Assembly: GCA_900078405.1 (NCBI GenBank)
Contig: FLTS01000001.1
Location: 1,636,626-1,700,625 of the forward strand
Length of the DNA: 64,000 nt
Direction of reading: 5' to 3'
DNA from: an uncultured Stenotrophomonas sp.
Lineage (GTDB): Bacteria > Pseudomonadota > Gammaproteobacteria > Xanthomonadales > Xanthomonadaceae
In this document: positions 26,972-39,661 of the stretch, piece after piece
How positions within the stretch are numbered: the first letter of the stretch is position 1
Layout: each line of letters begins with the position of its first letter
The notes under the pieces: model-generated
The model's input: only the letters and a program-made list of their open reading frames with translations
Told to the model about the DNA's origin: nothing
Database searches by the model: none
Position numbers and translations under genes: made by a program

Positions 26972-27976
26972 TCAGCCCTCCCACTTGCCCAGTGCGGCCA
27001 AGCCATTCTCCCGGGCGCGCTCGTACACGGTCTTCTGTGCGGCGTCGTAATTGCCCTTCATGTCCTTGGCCCACAGCTTCAGCGCGGCCTGCTGCATCGC
27101 GCGGCCGTAGGAGAAGCTCAGCGGCCATGGCAGCTTGTCGAGCTGGTTCATGGCGTTCAGGTGCGCGGTGGACTGCTCGTCGCTCTGCCCGCCGGACAGG
27201 AACACCACGCCCGGCAGGATCGCCGGCACGGTGCTCTTCAGGCACATCACCGTGGCTTCGGCCACTTCCTCGACGTCGGCCTGCTCGTCGCAGTCCTTGC
27301 CGGAGATGACCATCGAGGCCTTCAGGATGGTGCCTTCCAGCAGGATGTTCTGCTGGTACAGCGCGTCGAACAGCGAGCGCAGCGTGGCTTCGGTGACTTC
27401 GTAGCAGGTCTCGATGTCGTGGTCGCCATCCATGATCACTTCCGGCTCGACCATCGGCACCAGGCCGCATTCCTGGCACAGCGCGGCATAGCGGGCCAGC
27501 GCGTGCGCGTTGGATTCGATGCAGGTGCCCGACGGGATGCTCTCGCCGATGTTGATCACCGCACGCCACTTGGCGAAGCGCGCGCCGAGCTTGTAGTACT
27601 CCTGCAGGCGCTCGCGCAGGCCGTCCAGACCCTCGGTGACCAGCTCGCCCGGGCAGCCGGCCAGCGGGTGCGCGCCCTTGTCCACCTTGATGCCCGGGAT
27701 CATGCCGTGGTCGGCCATGTACTTGGCGAACGGCACGCCGTCGCGGGTTTTCTGGCGGATGGTTTCGTCGTACAGGATCGCGCCGGAGATGTGCTCGTTG
27801 AGCTTGGGCGTGGTCAGCAGCAGCTCGCGGTAGGCGCGGCGGTTCTCTTCGGTGTTCTCGATGCCGACGCTGGCAAAGCGCTTGGCGATGGTGCCGGTGG
27901 ATTCGTCGATGGCGATGATGCCCTTGCCCGGGGCGACCATTGCCTGTGCGGTTTCAGCCAGCAGTTCGATGCTCAT
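26972..27976 (-). CDS. Class I fructose-bisphosphate aldolase
   Basis: The 334-residue Schiff-base aldolase cleaves fructose-1,6-bisphosphate. Class I features are GKGIIAIDESTGTIAKRFAS (substrate phosphate region), GARFAKWRAVINIG, the catalytic lysine in LLEGTILKASMV (near residue 220) and FLSGGQSDEQSTAHLNAMN. It is of the eukaryotic-type class I family rather than the DhnA/FbaB type, so no E. coli symbol is given. It ends a minus-strand glycolytic series with pyk and pgk upstream. The final residues lack the Tyr found in animal enzymes. Confidence 0.95.
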   Translation of the reverse strand: MSIELLAETAQAMVAPGKGIIAIDESTGTIAKRFASVGIENTEENRRAYRELLLTTPKLNEHISGAILYDETIRQKTRDGVPFAKYMADHGMIPGIKVDKGAHPLAGCPGELVTEGLDGLRERLQEYYKLGARFAKWRAVINIGESIPSGTCIESNAHALARYAALCQECGLVPMVEPEVIMDGDHDIETCYEVTEATLRSLFDALYQQNILLEGTILKASMVISGKDCDEQADVEEVAEATVMCLKSTVPAILPGVVFLSGGQSDEQSTAHLNAMNQLDKLPWPLSFSYGRAMQQAALKLWAKDMKGNYDAAQKTVYERARENGLAALGKWEG

Positions 27977-28129
27977 GAAGTTCCTGTCACGGGGTGCGGA
28001 GAAACGCGGATTATAGCCCGCACCCGTCGTGGACCAGCCGTGAGGCTGGCCTGGAAACGCTTACAACCTGTCCACCCGAGACAGGATTTGTCTTCTCCAC
28101 CCTTCAGCCATGCCAACCACCGGTCGCGA

Positions 28130-28155
28130 GCAGGCCGCGCCCCTGCGTGGCCTGC
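28130..28155 (-). terminator. Possible terminator after pyk
   Basis: GCAGGCC pairs with GGCCTGC over a 12-nt loop just after the pyk stop. The stem is short and there is no T-run, so support is weak. Confidence 0.3.
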
Positions 28156-28169
28156 AGCTGCGTGCGCCG

Positions 28170-29636
28170 TTACAGCTCGCCCAGGCCGTTGGCGTGGCCG
28201 TCGCTGCCCACCTCCAGCAACCGCAGGGTGTTGGTGGCGCCGTGGGTTTCCATGTGTTCGCCGCTGGTGAACACCACGCGGTCACCGACCTCCAGCAGGC
28301 CGGCCTCGACCAGCAGGCGGATGCTGCCGCGCGCGGCCTCGCGCGGGGTGAAACCGCGGCTGTCGAAGTTGATCGGGAACACGTCGCGCATCAGCGCCAT
28401 GCGCCGGCGCGCACTGTCATGGCGGGTCACCGCGAACACCGGCGCCTTGGCGCGGAAGCGCGACAGGTAGCGTGCGGTGCCGCCGGACTCGGTCATCGCC
28501 ACGATCGCGCGCACACCCACGTGCTGGGACAGGAACATGGTCGCCATCGCGATGGCCTGATCGGCGCGCTCCAGGTTGCGTGGCGAGGCATTGAAATCAG
28601 TGTCGATCTGGAACTGGCGTTCGGCGCCGAGGCAGATGCGTGCCATCGCCTCGACCGCCTTCACCGGCCACGCGCCGGCGGCGGTTTCGGCCGACAGCAT
28701 CACCGCGTCGGTGCCGTCGATGACCGAATTGGCCACGTCCAGCACCTCGGCGCGGGTCGGGATCGGGCTTTCGACCATAGACTGCAGCATTTGCGTGGCG
28801 GTGATGACCACCTTGTTGTGCGCCAGCGCGGCCTTGATGATCTTCTTCTGCAGGCCCGGCAGTTCGGCGTCGCCGATCTCCACGCCGAGGTCGCCGCGCG
28901 CGACCATCACCACGTCGCTGGCCTCGACGATCTCCTCCAGATTTTCGATGGCCTCGGTGCGCTCGATCTTCGACACCAGCGCCGCGTCGCAACCGTGCTG
29001 GCGGGCGACGGCACGGGCGTCGTGCATGTCCTGCGCGTTGCGGCAGAACGAGACGGCGATGAAGTCCACGCCGATCTTGGCGACGATGCCGATCAGTTCC
29101 TTGTCGCGCTCGGTCAGCGCACCCAGCGACAGGCCGCCGCCCTGCTTGTTCAGGCCCTTGCGGTCGGACAGCACGCCGTCGTTGAGCACGGTGTTGACGA
29201 TGCGCTCGCCCTGCACTTCGACCACCTGCAGCTGCATCAGGCCGTCGTCGAGCAGCAGCACGTCGCCAGAAGCCACGTCCTGCGGCAGGCCCAGGTAGCT
29301 CACGCCGACCTGGGTGGCATCGCCCGGCGCGGCGTTGGCGTCGGCGATCAGGTCGAAGCGGTCGCCGGCCTTGAGCTGCACCCTGCCTTCGGCGAAGCGC
29401 TCGATGCGGATCTTCGGCCCCGGCAGGTCGGCGAGGATGCCCACCTCCACACCCACCCGCTGCGCGGCGGCACGCACTTCGGCGGCGCGCTTGGCCTGGC
29501 CGGAGGGATCACCGTGGGAGAAGTTCAGGCGCACCACGTTGACGCCGGCGCGGAACAGATCATCCAGCACCCCGGGAGCGTCGGTCGCCGGGCCGAGGGT
29601 GGCGAGGATCTTGGTGCGGCGCTGGCGTTCGGTCAT
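28170..29636 (-). CDS. pyk: Pyruvate kinase
   Basis: The 488-residue enzyme makes ATP and pyruvate from phosphoenolpyruvate. The N-terminal RRTKILATLGPATDAPGVL and VNVVRLNFSHGD, the catalytic-lysine region ALVSKIERTEAIENLEEIV, and MVARGDLGVEIG plus VIDGTDAVMLSAETAAGAWP are all present, followed by the C-terminal allosteric domain. ATG 29636 starts at the family N-terminus; the longer frame upstream to 29813 has no family similarity. The 220 bp upstream holds repeated GGACA/AGACA units near 29725-29780 that could bind a regulator. Confidence 0.96.
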   Translation of the reverse strand: MTERQRRTKILATLGPATDAPGVLDDLFRAGVNVVRLNFSHGDPSGQAKRAAEVRAAAQRVGVEVGILADLPGPKIRIERFAEGRVQLKAGDRFDLIADANAAPGDATQVGVSYLGLPQDVASGDVLLLDDGLMQLQVVEVQGERIVNTVLNDGVLSDRKGLNKQGGGLSLGALTERDKELIGIVAKIGVDFIAVSFCRNAQDMHDARAVARQHGCDAALVSKIERTEAIENLEEIVEASDVVMVARGDLGVEIGDAELPGLQKKIIKAALAHNKVVITATQMLQSMVESPIPTRAEVLDVANSVIDGTDAVMLSAETAAGAWPVKAVEAMARICLGAERQFQIDTDFNASPRNLERADQAIAMATMFLSQHVGVRAIVAMTESGGTARYLSRFRAKAPVFAVTRHDSARRRMALMRDVFPINFDSRGFTPREAARGSIRLLVEAGLLEVGDRVVFTSGEHMETHGATNTLRLLEVGSDGHANGLGEL

Positions 29637-29857
29637 GGCGTGCTGTCTCCGTATGGAACCGGCGAAAGTAGCACATCCGTTGCATGACAACGATGTCGCA
29701 TACGATTTCAGAAGACACCATCGATGCTGTCCGGGAGACAGTGCGGACAAGCCATCCGGACAGTGTCTCGACAAGACAATCAGGTCGGGACTGCGCCCGT
29801 GACCTTCATGCACACGAACACCGGGCGTCGGGGCGTGACCCCGTCACCCCTTACCGA

Positions 29858-30502
29858 TCAGGCCGACAGCAGCCCCTGCAGTTCCCGCGGCGTCCCGGCC
29901 AGCACGTCGGCACCGGCCGCCTGCAATTCCTCGCGGCCGCCGAAGCCCCACAGCACACCTACGTTGCGCATGCCGTGGTGGCGTGCGCCCTCGATGTCCA
30001 TGTGCCGGTCGCCGATCATCCGGCACCGGGCCGGCGCCAGCGACAGCCGGCGCAGCGCTTCGGCAATCAGCTCCGGCTTGTGGCTGCGCACGCCATCGGC
30101 GGTGGCGCCGATGACGTCCTCGAAGCAACCACCGAACGGCAGGTGCTCGACGATGCGCCTTGCATGCGGTTCGTTCTTCGCTGTCACCACCGCCAGCCGG
30201 TGGCCGGCCGCGTGCAGGCCCTGCACCACCTCGCCGATGCCGGCGTAGACCTCGTGTTCCTGCCAGCCGAGCACGTCGAAACGCTCGCGGTACAGCTCCA
30301 CCGCCTGCTCCACCCGCGCGGCATCGCCGAACACCGGGGCGAAGCTGGTGCGCAACGAGGGGCCGATCCACTTGCGCAGTTCGTCCATCGCCGGCACCGG
30401 CTGCCGCAGCGTCTCCAGCGCGTAGGCCACGCAGCTCGTGATCCCGACGGCCGAGTCGATCAGGGTGCCGTCGAGATCGAAGAAAAAGACCTCGCGACTC
30501 AC
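29858..30502 (-). CDS. HAD-family phosphatase, phosphoglycolate phosphatase-like
   Basis: The 214-residue HAD hydrolase has motif [13 protein letters not shown] (Asp nucleophile near residue 9), a motif II Thr in VVTAKNEPH, a motif III Lys in [14 protein letters not shown] and motif [14 protein letters not shown], with the four-helix cap of the Gph/PGMB group between motifs I and II. It starts at GTG 30502 overlapping the pgk stop by four bases, so it is translationally coupled to pgk, with pyk downstream on the same strand. Phosphoglycolate phosphatase is the default call. The position between pgk and pyk also fits repair of glycolytic side products (4-phosphoerythronate, 2-phospholactate), which is inference. 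Confidence 0.85.
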   Translation of the reverse strand: MSREVFFFDLDGTLIDSAVGITSCVAYALETLRQPVPAMDELRKWIGPSLRTSFAPVFGDAARVEQAVELYRERFDVLGWQEHEVYAGIGEVVQGLHAAGHRLAVVTAKNEPHARRIVEHLPFGGCFEDVIGATADGVRSHKPELIAEALRRLSLAPARCRMIGDRHMDIEGARHHGMRNVGVLWGFGGREELQAAGADVLAGTPRELQGLLSA

Positions 30503-31674
30503 GAGCCGCGGGCCTCCAGCGCGGCCACCGCCGGCAAGGTCTTGCCCTCCAGGAATTCCAGGAACGCGCCACCGCCGGTGGAGATGTAGCTCACTTCATC
30601 GGCGATGCCGTACTTGTCCACCGCCGCCAGCGTGTCGCCGCCGCCGGCGATCGAGAATGCCCTGGCGCTTGCGATCGCGCGTGCCAGCGCTTCGGTGCCC
30701 TTGCCGAAGGCGTCGAACTCGAACACGCCGACCGGGCCGTTCCAGACCACGGTGCCGGCATTGGCGATCAGCCCGGCATAACGCGCGGCGGTGGCCGGGC
30801 CGATGTCGAGGATCATGTCGTCGGCGGCCACTTCGCCCACCGGCTTGACCGTGGCCGGCGCGTCGGCGGCGAACGCCGGGGCCACCACCACGTCGCTCGG
30901 CAGCGGGATTTCAGCACCGCGCGCCTTGGCATCGGCATCGATCTTGCGCGCGGTGTCGAGCAGGTCGTTCTCGACCAGCGACTTGCCCACGCCGTGGCCT
31001 TCGGCGGCGATGAAGGTGTTGGCGATGCCGCCGCCGACGATCAACTGGTCCACCTTGCCGACCAGGCTGGACAGCAGTTCCAGCTTGGTGCTGACCTTGG
31101 AGCCGGCGACGATCGCCAGCAGCGGCCGCGCCGGGTTGGCCAGCGCCTTGTCCAGCGCATCCAGCTCGGCCATCAGCAGCGGGCCGCCGGCGGCGACCGG
31201 GGCGAAGCGGATCACGCCGTGGGTCGAGGCCTGCGCGCGGTGCGCGGTGCCGAAGGCGTCCATCACGAACACGTCGCACAGCGCGGCGTACTTCTTCGAC
31301 AGGGTTTCGTCGTCAGCCTTCTCGCCGACGTTCATGCGGCAGTTTTCCAGCAGCACGATCTGGCCTGGCGCGACATCGACGCCGTCCACCCAGTCCTCGA
31401 CCAGCGGCACGTCCACACCCAGCAGCTCGGACAGGCGTGCGGCCACCGGGGCCAGCGAATCGGCCTCGCTCCACACACCTTCCTTCGGGCGGCCCAGGTG
31501 CGAGGTGACCATCACCGCCGCGCCCTTTTCCAGCGCCAGCTTCAGCGTCGGCAACGACGCGGTGATGCGCTGCTCGGAAGTGATGCGGCCATTGTCGATG
31601 GGGACGTTGAGGTCTTGCCGGATCAGGACACGCTTGCCGGAAAGGTCAAGGTCGGTCATGCGAACGATGGACAT
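30499..31674 (-). CDS. pgk: Phosphoglycerate kinase
   Basis: The 391-residue glycolytic enzyme transfers phosphate from 1,3-bisphosphoglycerate to ADP. Motifs include [29 protein letters not shown], the [15 protein letters not shown] region and the C-terminal nucleotide loop ([35 protein letters not shown]). Two starts are possible: ATG 31674 ([11 protein letters not shown]) with GGAG upstream, chosen here, and ATG 31659 (MTDLDL) without a ribosome site. It overlaps the HAD gene downstream. Confidence 0.96.
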   Translation of the reverse strand: MSIVRMTDLDLSGKRVLIRQDLNVPIDNGRITSEQRITASLPTLKLALEKGAAVMVTSHLGRPKEGVWSEADSLAPVAARLSELLGVDVPLVEDWVDGVDVAPGQIVLLENCRMNVGEKADDETLSKKYAALCDVFVMDAFGTAHRAQASTHGVIRFAPVAAGGPLLMAELDALDKALANPARPLLAIVAGSKVSTKLELLSSLVGKVDQLIVGGGIANTFIAAEGHGVGKSLVENDLLDTARKIDADAKARGAEIPLPSDVVVAPAFAADAPATVKPVGEVAADDMILDIGPATAARYAGLIANAGTVVWNGPVGVFEFDAFGKGTEALARAIASARAFSIAGGGDTLAAVDKYGIADEVSYISTGGGAFLEFLEGKTLPAVAALEARGS

Positions 31675-31752
31675 GGCAGCACGGCTCCGCGAAGGTAGGG
31701 GACCACGATTCTCGCCCGCGCCGCCAGCGCGGGCAAACCGGAAGCGCCGACC

Positions 31753-32304
31753 ATGCCGCCCTTGCCCCAGCCCGAACTGCGCAGCACACGATTGCGCCTG
31801 CGCGAAGTGCGCAACGACGACGCGCCGGCGCTGTACGCCATCCACTCCGACCCACGGGTGATGCGTTACTGGAGCCACCCGGCATGGACGGAGCCGGCGC
31901 AGGCCGAGCGCAAGGTGGCCGACATCCAGCGCCAGCGCCGCGAGCAGGACATCCTCGTCTGGGCGATTGCCGATACCGGCGATGACCACCTGATCGGCAC
32001 CAGCGCCGTGTTCGCCATCGACCTGACGCAAGGCCGCGCCGAAATCGGCTACAGCCTGCACCGCAGCTGGCATGGGCGCGGGCTGGCCAGCGAGGCGCTG
32101 CGGCTGATCCTGCGCCACCTGTTCGACGAACTGGAGTTGCGCCGGATCGAAGCCGACGCCGATCCGCGCAACGAGGCGTCATGGCGGCTGCTTGAGAGGC
32201 TGGGCTTCGTCCGCGAGGGACTGTTGCGCGAGCGCTGGCACGTCAATGGCGAAATCTGCGATACCGCGCTTTACGGCTTGCTGCGACGGGATTTCATCGA
32301 CTGA
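31753..32304 (+). CDS. GNAT-family N-acetyltransferase (RimJ/RimL type)
   Basis: The 183-residue acetyltransferase starts with the [20 protein letters not shown] segment typical of the Acetyltransf_3/RimJ-RimL group. The acetyl-CoA loop is [18 protein letters not shown] (motif A). The end has [20 protein letters not shown], the usual C-terminal signature. Substrates in this group are protein N-termini or small amines; none can be assigned. It is divergent from pgk across 78 bp and converges with the DUF3999 gene. Confidence 0.88.
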   Translation: MPPLPQPELRSTRLRLREVRNDDAPALYAIHSDPRVMRYWSHPAWTEPAQAERKVADIQRQRREQDILVWAIADTGDDHLIGTSAVFAIDLTQGRAEIGYSLHRSWHGRGLASEALRLILRHLFDELELRRIEADADPRNEASWRLLERLGFVREGLLRERWHVNGEICDTALYGLLRRDFID

Positions 32305-32418
32305 TTGCGCCCTCGGCGAGTGCCGACCGTTGGTTGGCGCCTCAATCAGCTCGCGAAGGACTGCACAGGGGATTCAGCGACGAAGGACTCATCGACGAAC
32401 CGCAGGAGCGCACCCGAT

Positions 32419-33884
32419 TCAAACATTTGCAGAGGGTGTGCTTCGCAACAAACTCACCGCAAACCCAGCCACTACCAGCGCACCGGCTACCAGCACCGCC
32501 CACAGCACCAGGTTCTTCCAGTCGCGCGGTGCCGGCGCGGGCCGGTAGGCGACATCGCCGGCGCGCTGCACGCCGGCACCAAGGCTGGCAACCGCCGGCT
32601 GCCACTGCGCGCCGTTACGCTCACGCAGCGCGGCCAGCATCGGATCGAGTGCGGCCGGACCTTCCGTGACATTGGCGCTGCCAGCCACCAGCAGGTACGG
32701 TGCGCGCCCCTGCGCCAGGAACACCACGCTGCCAGGGCGATAGCCCAGCCGCAGCGCCGGGGCCGAGGGCGGCAGCGCGCCCGGTTCGGCCTGCAACCGC
32801 CACTGGCGGTCGGCCACCGAGCCGGGGATTTCCAGCGGCGCCGAGCGTTGCTGTCCGCCGGCCTCGCCCAGGCTCCAGGTATTCCAGCCACGGGCCAGCA
32901 CCCGCCAGGCCGGGGCTTCGCCATCGGCTGCCGCGCGGTCATCGTCACGACTGGACACGGTCCAGCCCATCGCGCTGTTGGCCGGCAGAGCCACGTCCAG
33001 CCGCTGCACCGGGAAACGCCCCTGCAGGCGATACAGGTAGCCGTCCTTACCATTGCCACCGGCCTCGGCCTGCAGTTCCTGCCACTGCCAGTCGACGTTG
33101 TCGACCGCATCGTCCATTTCGCCGGTGATACCGCGCAGGCGTGGTGCGCCATTGCGTTGCAGCGGCACCAGCCGCAGGTAGCGCAGCGATGTTGCCACCT
33201 CGATGCGATTGCTGCGCAGTTCGTGCTCCCGGTTGCGCAGCTGCACCAGCCGCACCTGCGGGTCCAGCACCTGCCAGCCGCGCAGGTCGTCGCTGGCCTC
33301 CAGCCGGTAGCCCAGGTCCAGCGTCGCGCCGGCATCGTCCCATTCCACGTCCAGCGCGCGCAGTTTGCCGGCGTCGTTGCCCAGGTCGAGCAGCCACGCC
33401 GGGTCCGCGGCGGCCGCCGCGTTGGTGGCCGCCACCGCGTTGCGGATCGACACTACCCTGCCACCGGCATCGCGCTGCACCACCACGCTCAGGTCGTCGC
33501 CGCCGGCAACCGTTGCCGGCGGCAGCGCGAACCATTGCAGCGGCTGCCTGCGCAGCGGCCCCGGCAACGGCGTCGCCGCCTCGGCGACGCCGTTGCCGGC
33601 GCGGTCGATCTGCCAGTACAGGCCCGATAGTGGCAGATCGACCGCGCCGGCAACGGCGTCGCCGCCGCGTACACCGCGCTGGGCACCGGCTTGCCGTCGG
33701 CATCGAGCACGCGCACGTCACGCAGGTCGCGCCAATGCGCGGCCTGGTGCACCGAGGCATCCAGCGGCACGCGGTAGGCCCCGGCATCGGGCTGCGACAG
33801 CTGCAACGGCCATTGCCGGGCGAAATCGGTGCCGGCCTGTGCACTCAACGGCAGCAGGGCCAGCACGAGCAGGCGCTTGATCAT
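32419..33884 (-). pseudogene. DUF3999 family membrane-anchored protein, disrupted by a fold-back insertion
   Basis: The N-terminus has a signal peptide (MIKRLLVLALLPLSAQA) and a start overlapping the DUF2339 gene by four bases. The reading frame goes out of phase near 33600; the rest, from PGPLRRQPLQWFALPP to a C-terminal transmembrane helix (LVLWAVLVAGALVVAGFAVS), is in another frame. The break is at the fold-back element 33561-33666, whose direct repeats are 86 bp apart. Removing 86 bp joins AVYAAATPLP to GPLRRQPLQW and gives 459 residues, a normal DUF3999 size. The family is of unknown function and commonly pairs with DUF2339. Alternative native junctions cannot be excluded. Confidence 0.82.
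33561..33666. repeat. Fold-back insertion inside the DUF3999 gene
   Basis: The 20-bp unit CCGGCAACGGCGTCGCCGCC occurs at 33561-33580 and again at 33647-33666, with an inverted copy directly after the first. A perfect inverted repeat has 34-bp arms (33582-33615 and 33631-33664) around a 15-nt loop. The direct-repeat offset is 86 bp, causing a frameshift. Confidence 0.88.
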
Positions 33885-36652
33885 GCGGAAGTCTCCTCGT
33901 TGTCCACGGTCGCCGGCGCCCGCCGCGGCGGCGCCGGGGCCAGCCAGCCGACCAGCGTGCACAGCAGGCCATAGGCAATGAACGCACCGATGCCGAGCAG
34001 GTCGCCCAGGTTGCCGCGGTCGATCAGCAGCAGCTTGGCCAGCACCACGCCCATCAGGATCGCGCCGGCCAACCACAGCCCCCACTGCCCGCGCCGCGAG
34101 CCGGTCACCCAGCCCAGCACGCCGAGCAGGCTCCACACCACGGTCAGGCTGGTCTGCGCGAGGCGGGTATCGAGCAGACCTTCGTTCCACGGCTCGCCGC
34201 CCCAATGGTGCACGGCACGCAGTGTCATCACCGTTACCAGCACCAGCGCGGCCAGTGCCGCCCCCACCCACAGCCACGGCGGCGTGTGTTCGTCCCGGCC
34301 CCGCCACAGGCGCATCGCGGCCAGCACCAGCACCGCCACCTGCACCAGTTCCAGCGGATTGAGCAGGGCGACCCACGGCAACGGCGCCGCGGCCGCGGGA
34401 TTGTCCAGCGACAGCAGCCACCACATGCCCAGTACCGCGAACACAGTTGCCTGCATCGCCGTGCGGTAGCGGTCGAACGCATCGCCCAGCGGTTGCGCCA
34501 GCCAATGCCAGCGGCGCATGGACAACCACGCCAGCAACAGCCACGGCAGCGCCAGCAGCATGCCGACCCAACCACCGGCCAGTTCGAAATGGCGGCCGAC
34601 ATGCCAGGCCAGCAGCGAGAACACCGTCGGCCACAGCAGCCACCATGCCAGCTGCGCCAGCCCGGCGACGGCATTGCCGGCCACGCGCAGGCACAGCAGG
34701 CTGCGCACGCCCAGCACCGCGAACAACAGCCACGCCCATGCGCCGATCCCGGCAAACGGCTGGCCGTCCCGGGCCACCTGCATGAACGCCAACGGGAATG
34801 CCAGCAACAAGCCGCCCAGCGTGGTCAGCGACAAGGCCAGCGCCGGCCGGCGCCGGTGTACTTCGGCCGCCAGCCAGCCAGTCACACCCGGCAGCAGCAA
34901 CAGCCCGTGCAAACGGCTGTCCGGTTCGATGAAGCGCTCGATTTCGGTGGCGACGTTGCCCAGCCACCACGCCAAGCCCCAGCCATAGGCCACCACCGCC
35001 AGCGGCACGTTGCCGGCATTGCGGTACAGCCATGCGCTGACGAAGCCGGCCAAGGCGATCAGCAGCGCGCCCGAGAACGCGGCGCCGGCCTTGGCCACCT
35101 GCTTGAACAGGATGTCCACCACGCCGAAGGCGATCAGCAGCGCGCCCATGAACACCGCATTGGCCACGGCCACCGCGCCACCGTGCATGCCGGCAACGCC
35201 TATCGCGAAAGCGAACGCCGCCGCCAGTTGCAGGCCGATGCCGGTCCAGCGCGCCAGCCGGCGCTGCTGCATCAACCCCAGCCACACCAGCCCGGCGCCT
35301 TCCAGCGCGAACACCGAGGCGGTGACCCTGGCCGACAGCGCCAGCGGCACCGCCAGCGTGGCGAAGCCCACCGCCAGGATCGCGTAACCCTGCGCCAGCA
35401 GGTGCAGGCGTTCGCGTCGCAGCAGCAGGCGTGCCAGCACCGCGTACAACGCGGCCACGCCCAGCGCGCACAACGCCAGCGGCATGCGCTCGCCCTGCAA
35501 CAGCCCGGCCTGCAGCGAGAACGCCACCAGCGGCGTGCCGAACAGCAGGCAGCCGTCGATGCGCGCGCTACCCTCCGTCGCCGCCTTGCGCGCATACAGC
35601 AGCGGCAGCAGCAGATAGAAGACGAAGAACAGCAGCAGGAACGGCTCGGTGCTGGCGAAATGGGCCGGCTCGTAATCCAGCACGCCCCATGCGGTACCGA
35701 TGCCCCAGGTGAAGACGAAGCCGAGCAGGTTGAGGACGCGCCACGGCCGCACCCACGCAATCGCGAAGATGCCGGCGTTGAGCACCGCGTAATACGAGAA
35801 CAGGCCGACGTGGTTGCCGCTGCCGTCGGACAGCCAGATCGGCGCCATGAACCCGGCCAGCACGCCGAGGATGGCCAGCGTGCGCGACTCCTGCAGCACC
35901 GCCATCACGCACAGCCCGGCGATCAGTACCACGCTGATCGCGAACGCCGGCAGCGCGTCGATCATGCCGTGGTTCTTGAACGCGGCGAACACCACCAGCA
36001 GCAGGATGCCGATCATGCCGCCCTGCACGGCCAGCGCGAAGCTGCGGTGGCTTTCGCGCCTGCGCCAGGCGAACACCAGCCCGGCCAGTGCCGCGGCGCT
36101 GATGCCGGCCAGGCGCAATTCCATCGGCACGGTCAACCAGCCCGCGTCGCTGGCGTATTTCAGCAACGCCGCCACGCCGGCCAGCATCACCAGCATGCCG
36201 ACCTTGATCGGCACGTTGCCGGAAGTGAACCAGTGCTTGATGCGCTCGACGCCGCGCTCGACGAAATTCGGCTCCGGCGGTTCCGGTGGCGTCCATGCCG
36301 CCCGTTGCCGGTATTCCGGCTCGGCACGGGCCACGGCGGGACGGGCTGGGCGCTCCGGCAACGGAGGCAATGGCGGCGGTGGCGCCACCGCCGCGGGTGC
36401 GGGCATTTCCGGCGCCGGCACGGCCGGCCCGGCGTCCTCCATGACCACCACCGGCTCGACCACGGCGGCAGCCCGTGGCGAAACCGCCGCGGTGGCTTCC
36501 GACTCCCCGGCCCGATGCGCGAACGCCTCTTCCAGCGCCGCCACCCGCCGCTTCAGCGCGGACACCGATACCAGCGCCATGACCAGCAGCACCGGCACCG
36601 CCAGCAGCAGGGCCACCGCCAGCAAACCCAGGACCACCCACATCTCGTCCAT
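33881..36652 (-). CDS. DUF2339 family polytopic membrane protein
   Basis: The 923-residue protein begins with a transmembrane anchor (MDEMWVVLGLLAVALLLAVP), then a coiled coil (ALKRRVAALEEAFAHRAGE), a proline/alanine-rich linker (about residues 60-130) and more than twenty hydrophobic segments. The conserved DUF2339 opening WFTSGNVPIKVGMLVMLAGV is near residue 150. Function is unknown; the layout suggests an envelope or transport role. ATG 36652 follows AGGACGAGG. The end overlaps the DUF3999 gene as ATGA, and this gene pair is recurrent in proteobacteria. Confidence 0.85.
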   Translation of the reverse strand: MDEMWVVLGLLAVALLLAVPVLLVMALVSVSALKRRVAALEEAFAHRAGESEATAAVSPRAAAVVEPVVVMEDAGPAVPAPEMPAPAAVAPPPPLPPLPERPARPAVARAEPEYRQRAAWTPPEPPEPNFVERGVERIKHWFTSGNVPIKVGMLVMLAGVAALLKYASDAGWLTVPMELRLAGISAAALAGLVFAWRRRESHRSFALAVQGGMIGILLLVVFAAFKNHGMIDALPAFAISVVLIAGLCVMAVLQESRTLAILGVLAGFMAPIWLSDGSGNHVGLFSYYAVLNAGIFAIAWVRPWRVLNLLGFVFTWGIGTAWGVLDYEPAHFASTEPFLLLFFVFYLLLPLLYARKAATEGSARIDGCLLFGTPLVAFSLQAGLLQGERMPLALCALGVAALYAVLARLLLRRERLHLLAQGYAILAVGFATLAVPLALSARVTASVFALEGAGLVWLGLMQQRRLARWTGIGLQLAAAFAFAIGVAGMHGGAVAVANAVFMGALLIAFGVVDILFKQVAKAGAAFSGALLIALAGFVSAWLYRNAGNVPLAVVAYGWGLAWWLGNVATEIERFIEPDSRLHGLLLLPGVTGWLAAEVHRRRPALALSLTTLGGLLLAFPLAFMQVARDGQPFAGIGAWAWLLFAVLGVRSLLCLRVAGNAVAGLAQLAWWLLWPTVFSLLAWHVGRHFELAGGWVGMLLALPWLLLAWLSMRRWHWLAQPLGDAFDRYRTAMQATVFAVLGMWWLLSLDNPAAAAPLPWVALLNPLELVQVAVLVLAAMRLWRGRDEHTPPWLWVGAALAALVLVTVMTLRAVHHWGGEPWNEGLLDTRLAQTSLTVVWSLLGVLGWVTGSRRGQWGLWLAGAILMGVVLAKLLLIDRGNLGDLLGIGAFIAYGLLCTLVGWLAPAPPRRAPATVDNEETSA

Positions 36653-36827
36653 TCCTCGTCCTTGTCCCCGCGGGGTGCCGCACATCGTTGACGGCATGCC
36701 CCGGAAACGCAAGACGGATGCGCCCGCCAACGCACCGGAACGGCACCGGGCGTCAGGCGCGGCCGGAAGCGGGGCAACGGGCAAGGATGCAGGGCTTTCC
36801 CCGGCACGATTGCACCCCGGATAAAAC

Positions 36828-36847
36828 GAGAATAGCTTTCATTTACA
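36828..36847 (+). promoter_or_regulatory. Candidate Fur box upstream of the PepSY operon
   Basis: GAGAATAGCTTTCATTTACA resembles the Fur consensus (GATAATGATAATCATTATC) in its GA-AAT and TCATT halves and is a clear low-GC island in GC-rich DNA. It lies about 105 bp before ATG 36951, next to a plausible promoter. Iron regulation is inferred. Confidence 0.45.
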
Positions 36848-36869
36848 ATCCACCGCTTGCCAACTTTCA

Positions 36870-39557
<2,688 letters not shown>

Positions 39558-39588
39558 TCATGAACCCGTTCTGAGTGCAAACGCCTGC

Positions 39589-39602
39589 TTGATCCGGATC
39601 AA
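39589..39602 (+). promoter_or_regulatory. Perfect FNR/ANR-type box upstream of ompW
   Basis: TTGATCCGGATCAA matches the FNR consensus TTGAT-N4-ATCAA at every defined position and is fully palindromic. It lies 60 bp before the ompW start. OmpW is known to be oxygen-regulated through FNR in enterobacteria. Confidence 0.75.
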
Positions 39603-39661
39603 GGCAACCACGCGATGCGGTGCGGAGACTGCCCCCATCCCCCACGCAATGGAAACACGCA

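Noticed and set aside
34205..36691. 828-codon open frame opposite the DUF2339 gene
   Set aside because: Composition is dominated by Gln, Arg and His, the mirror of a Leu/Ala/Val-rich membrane protein; there is no domain and no ribosome site.
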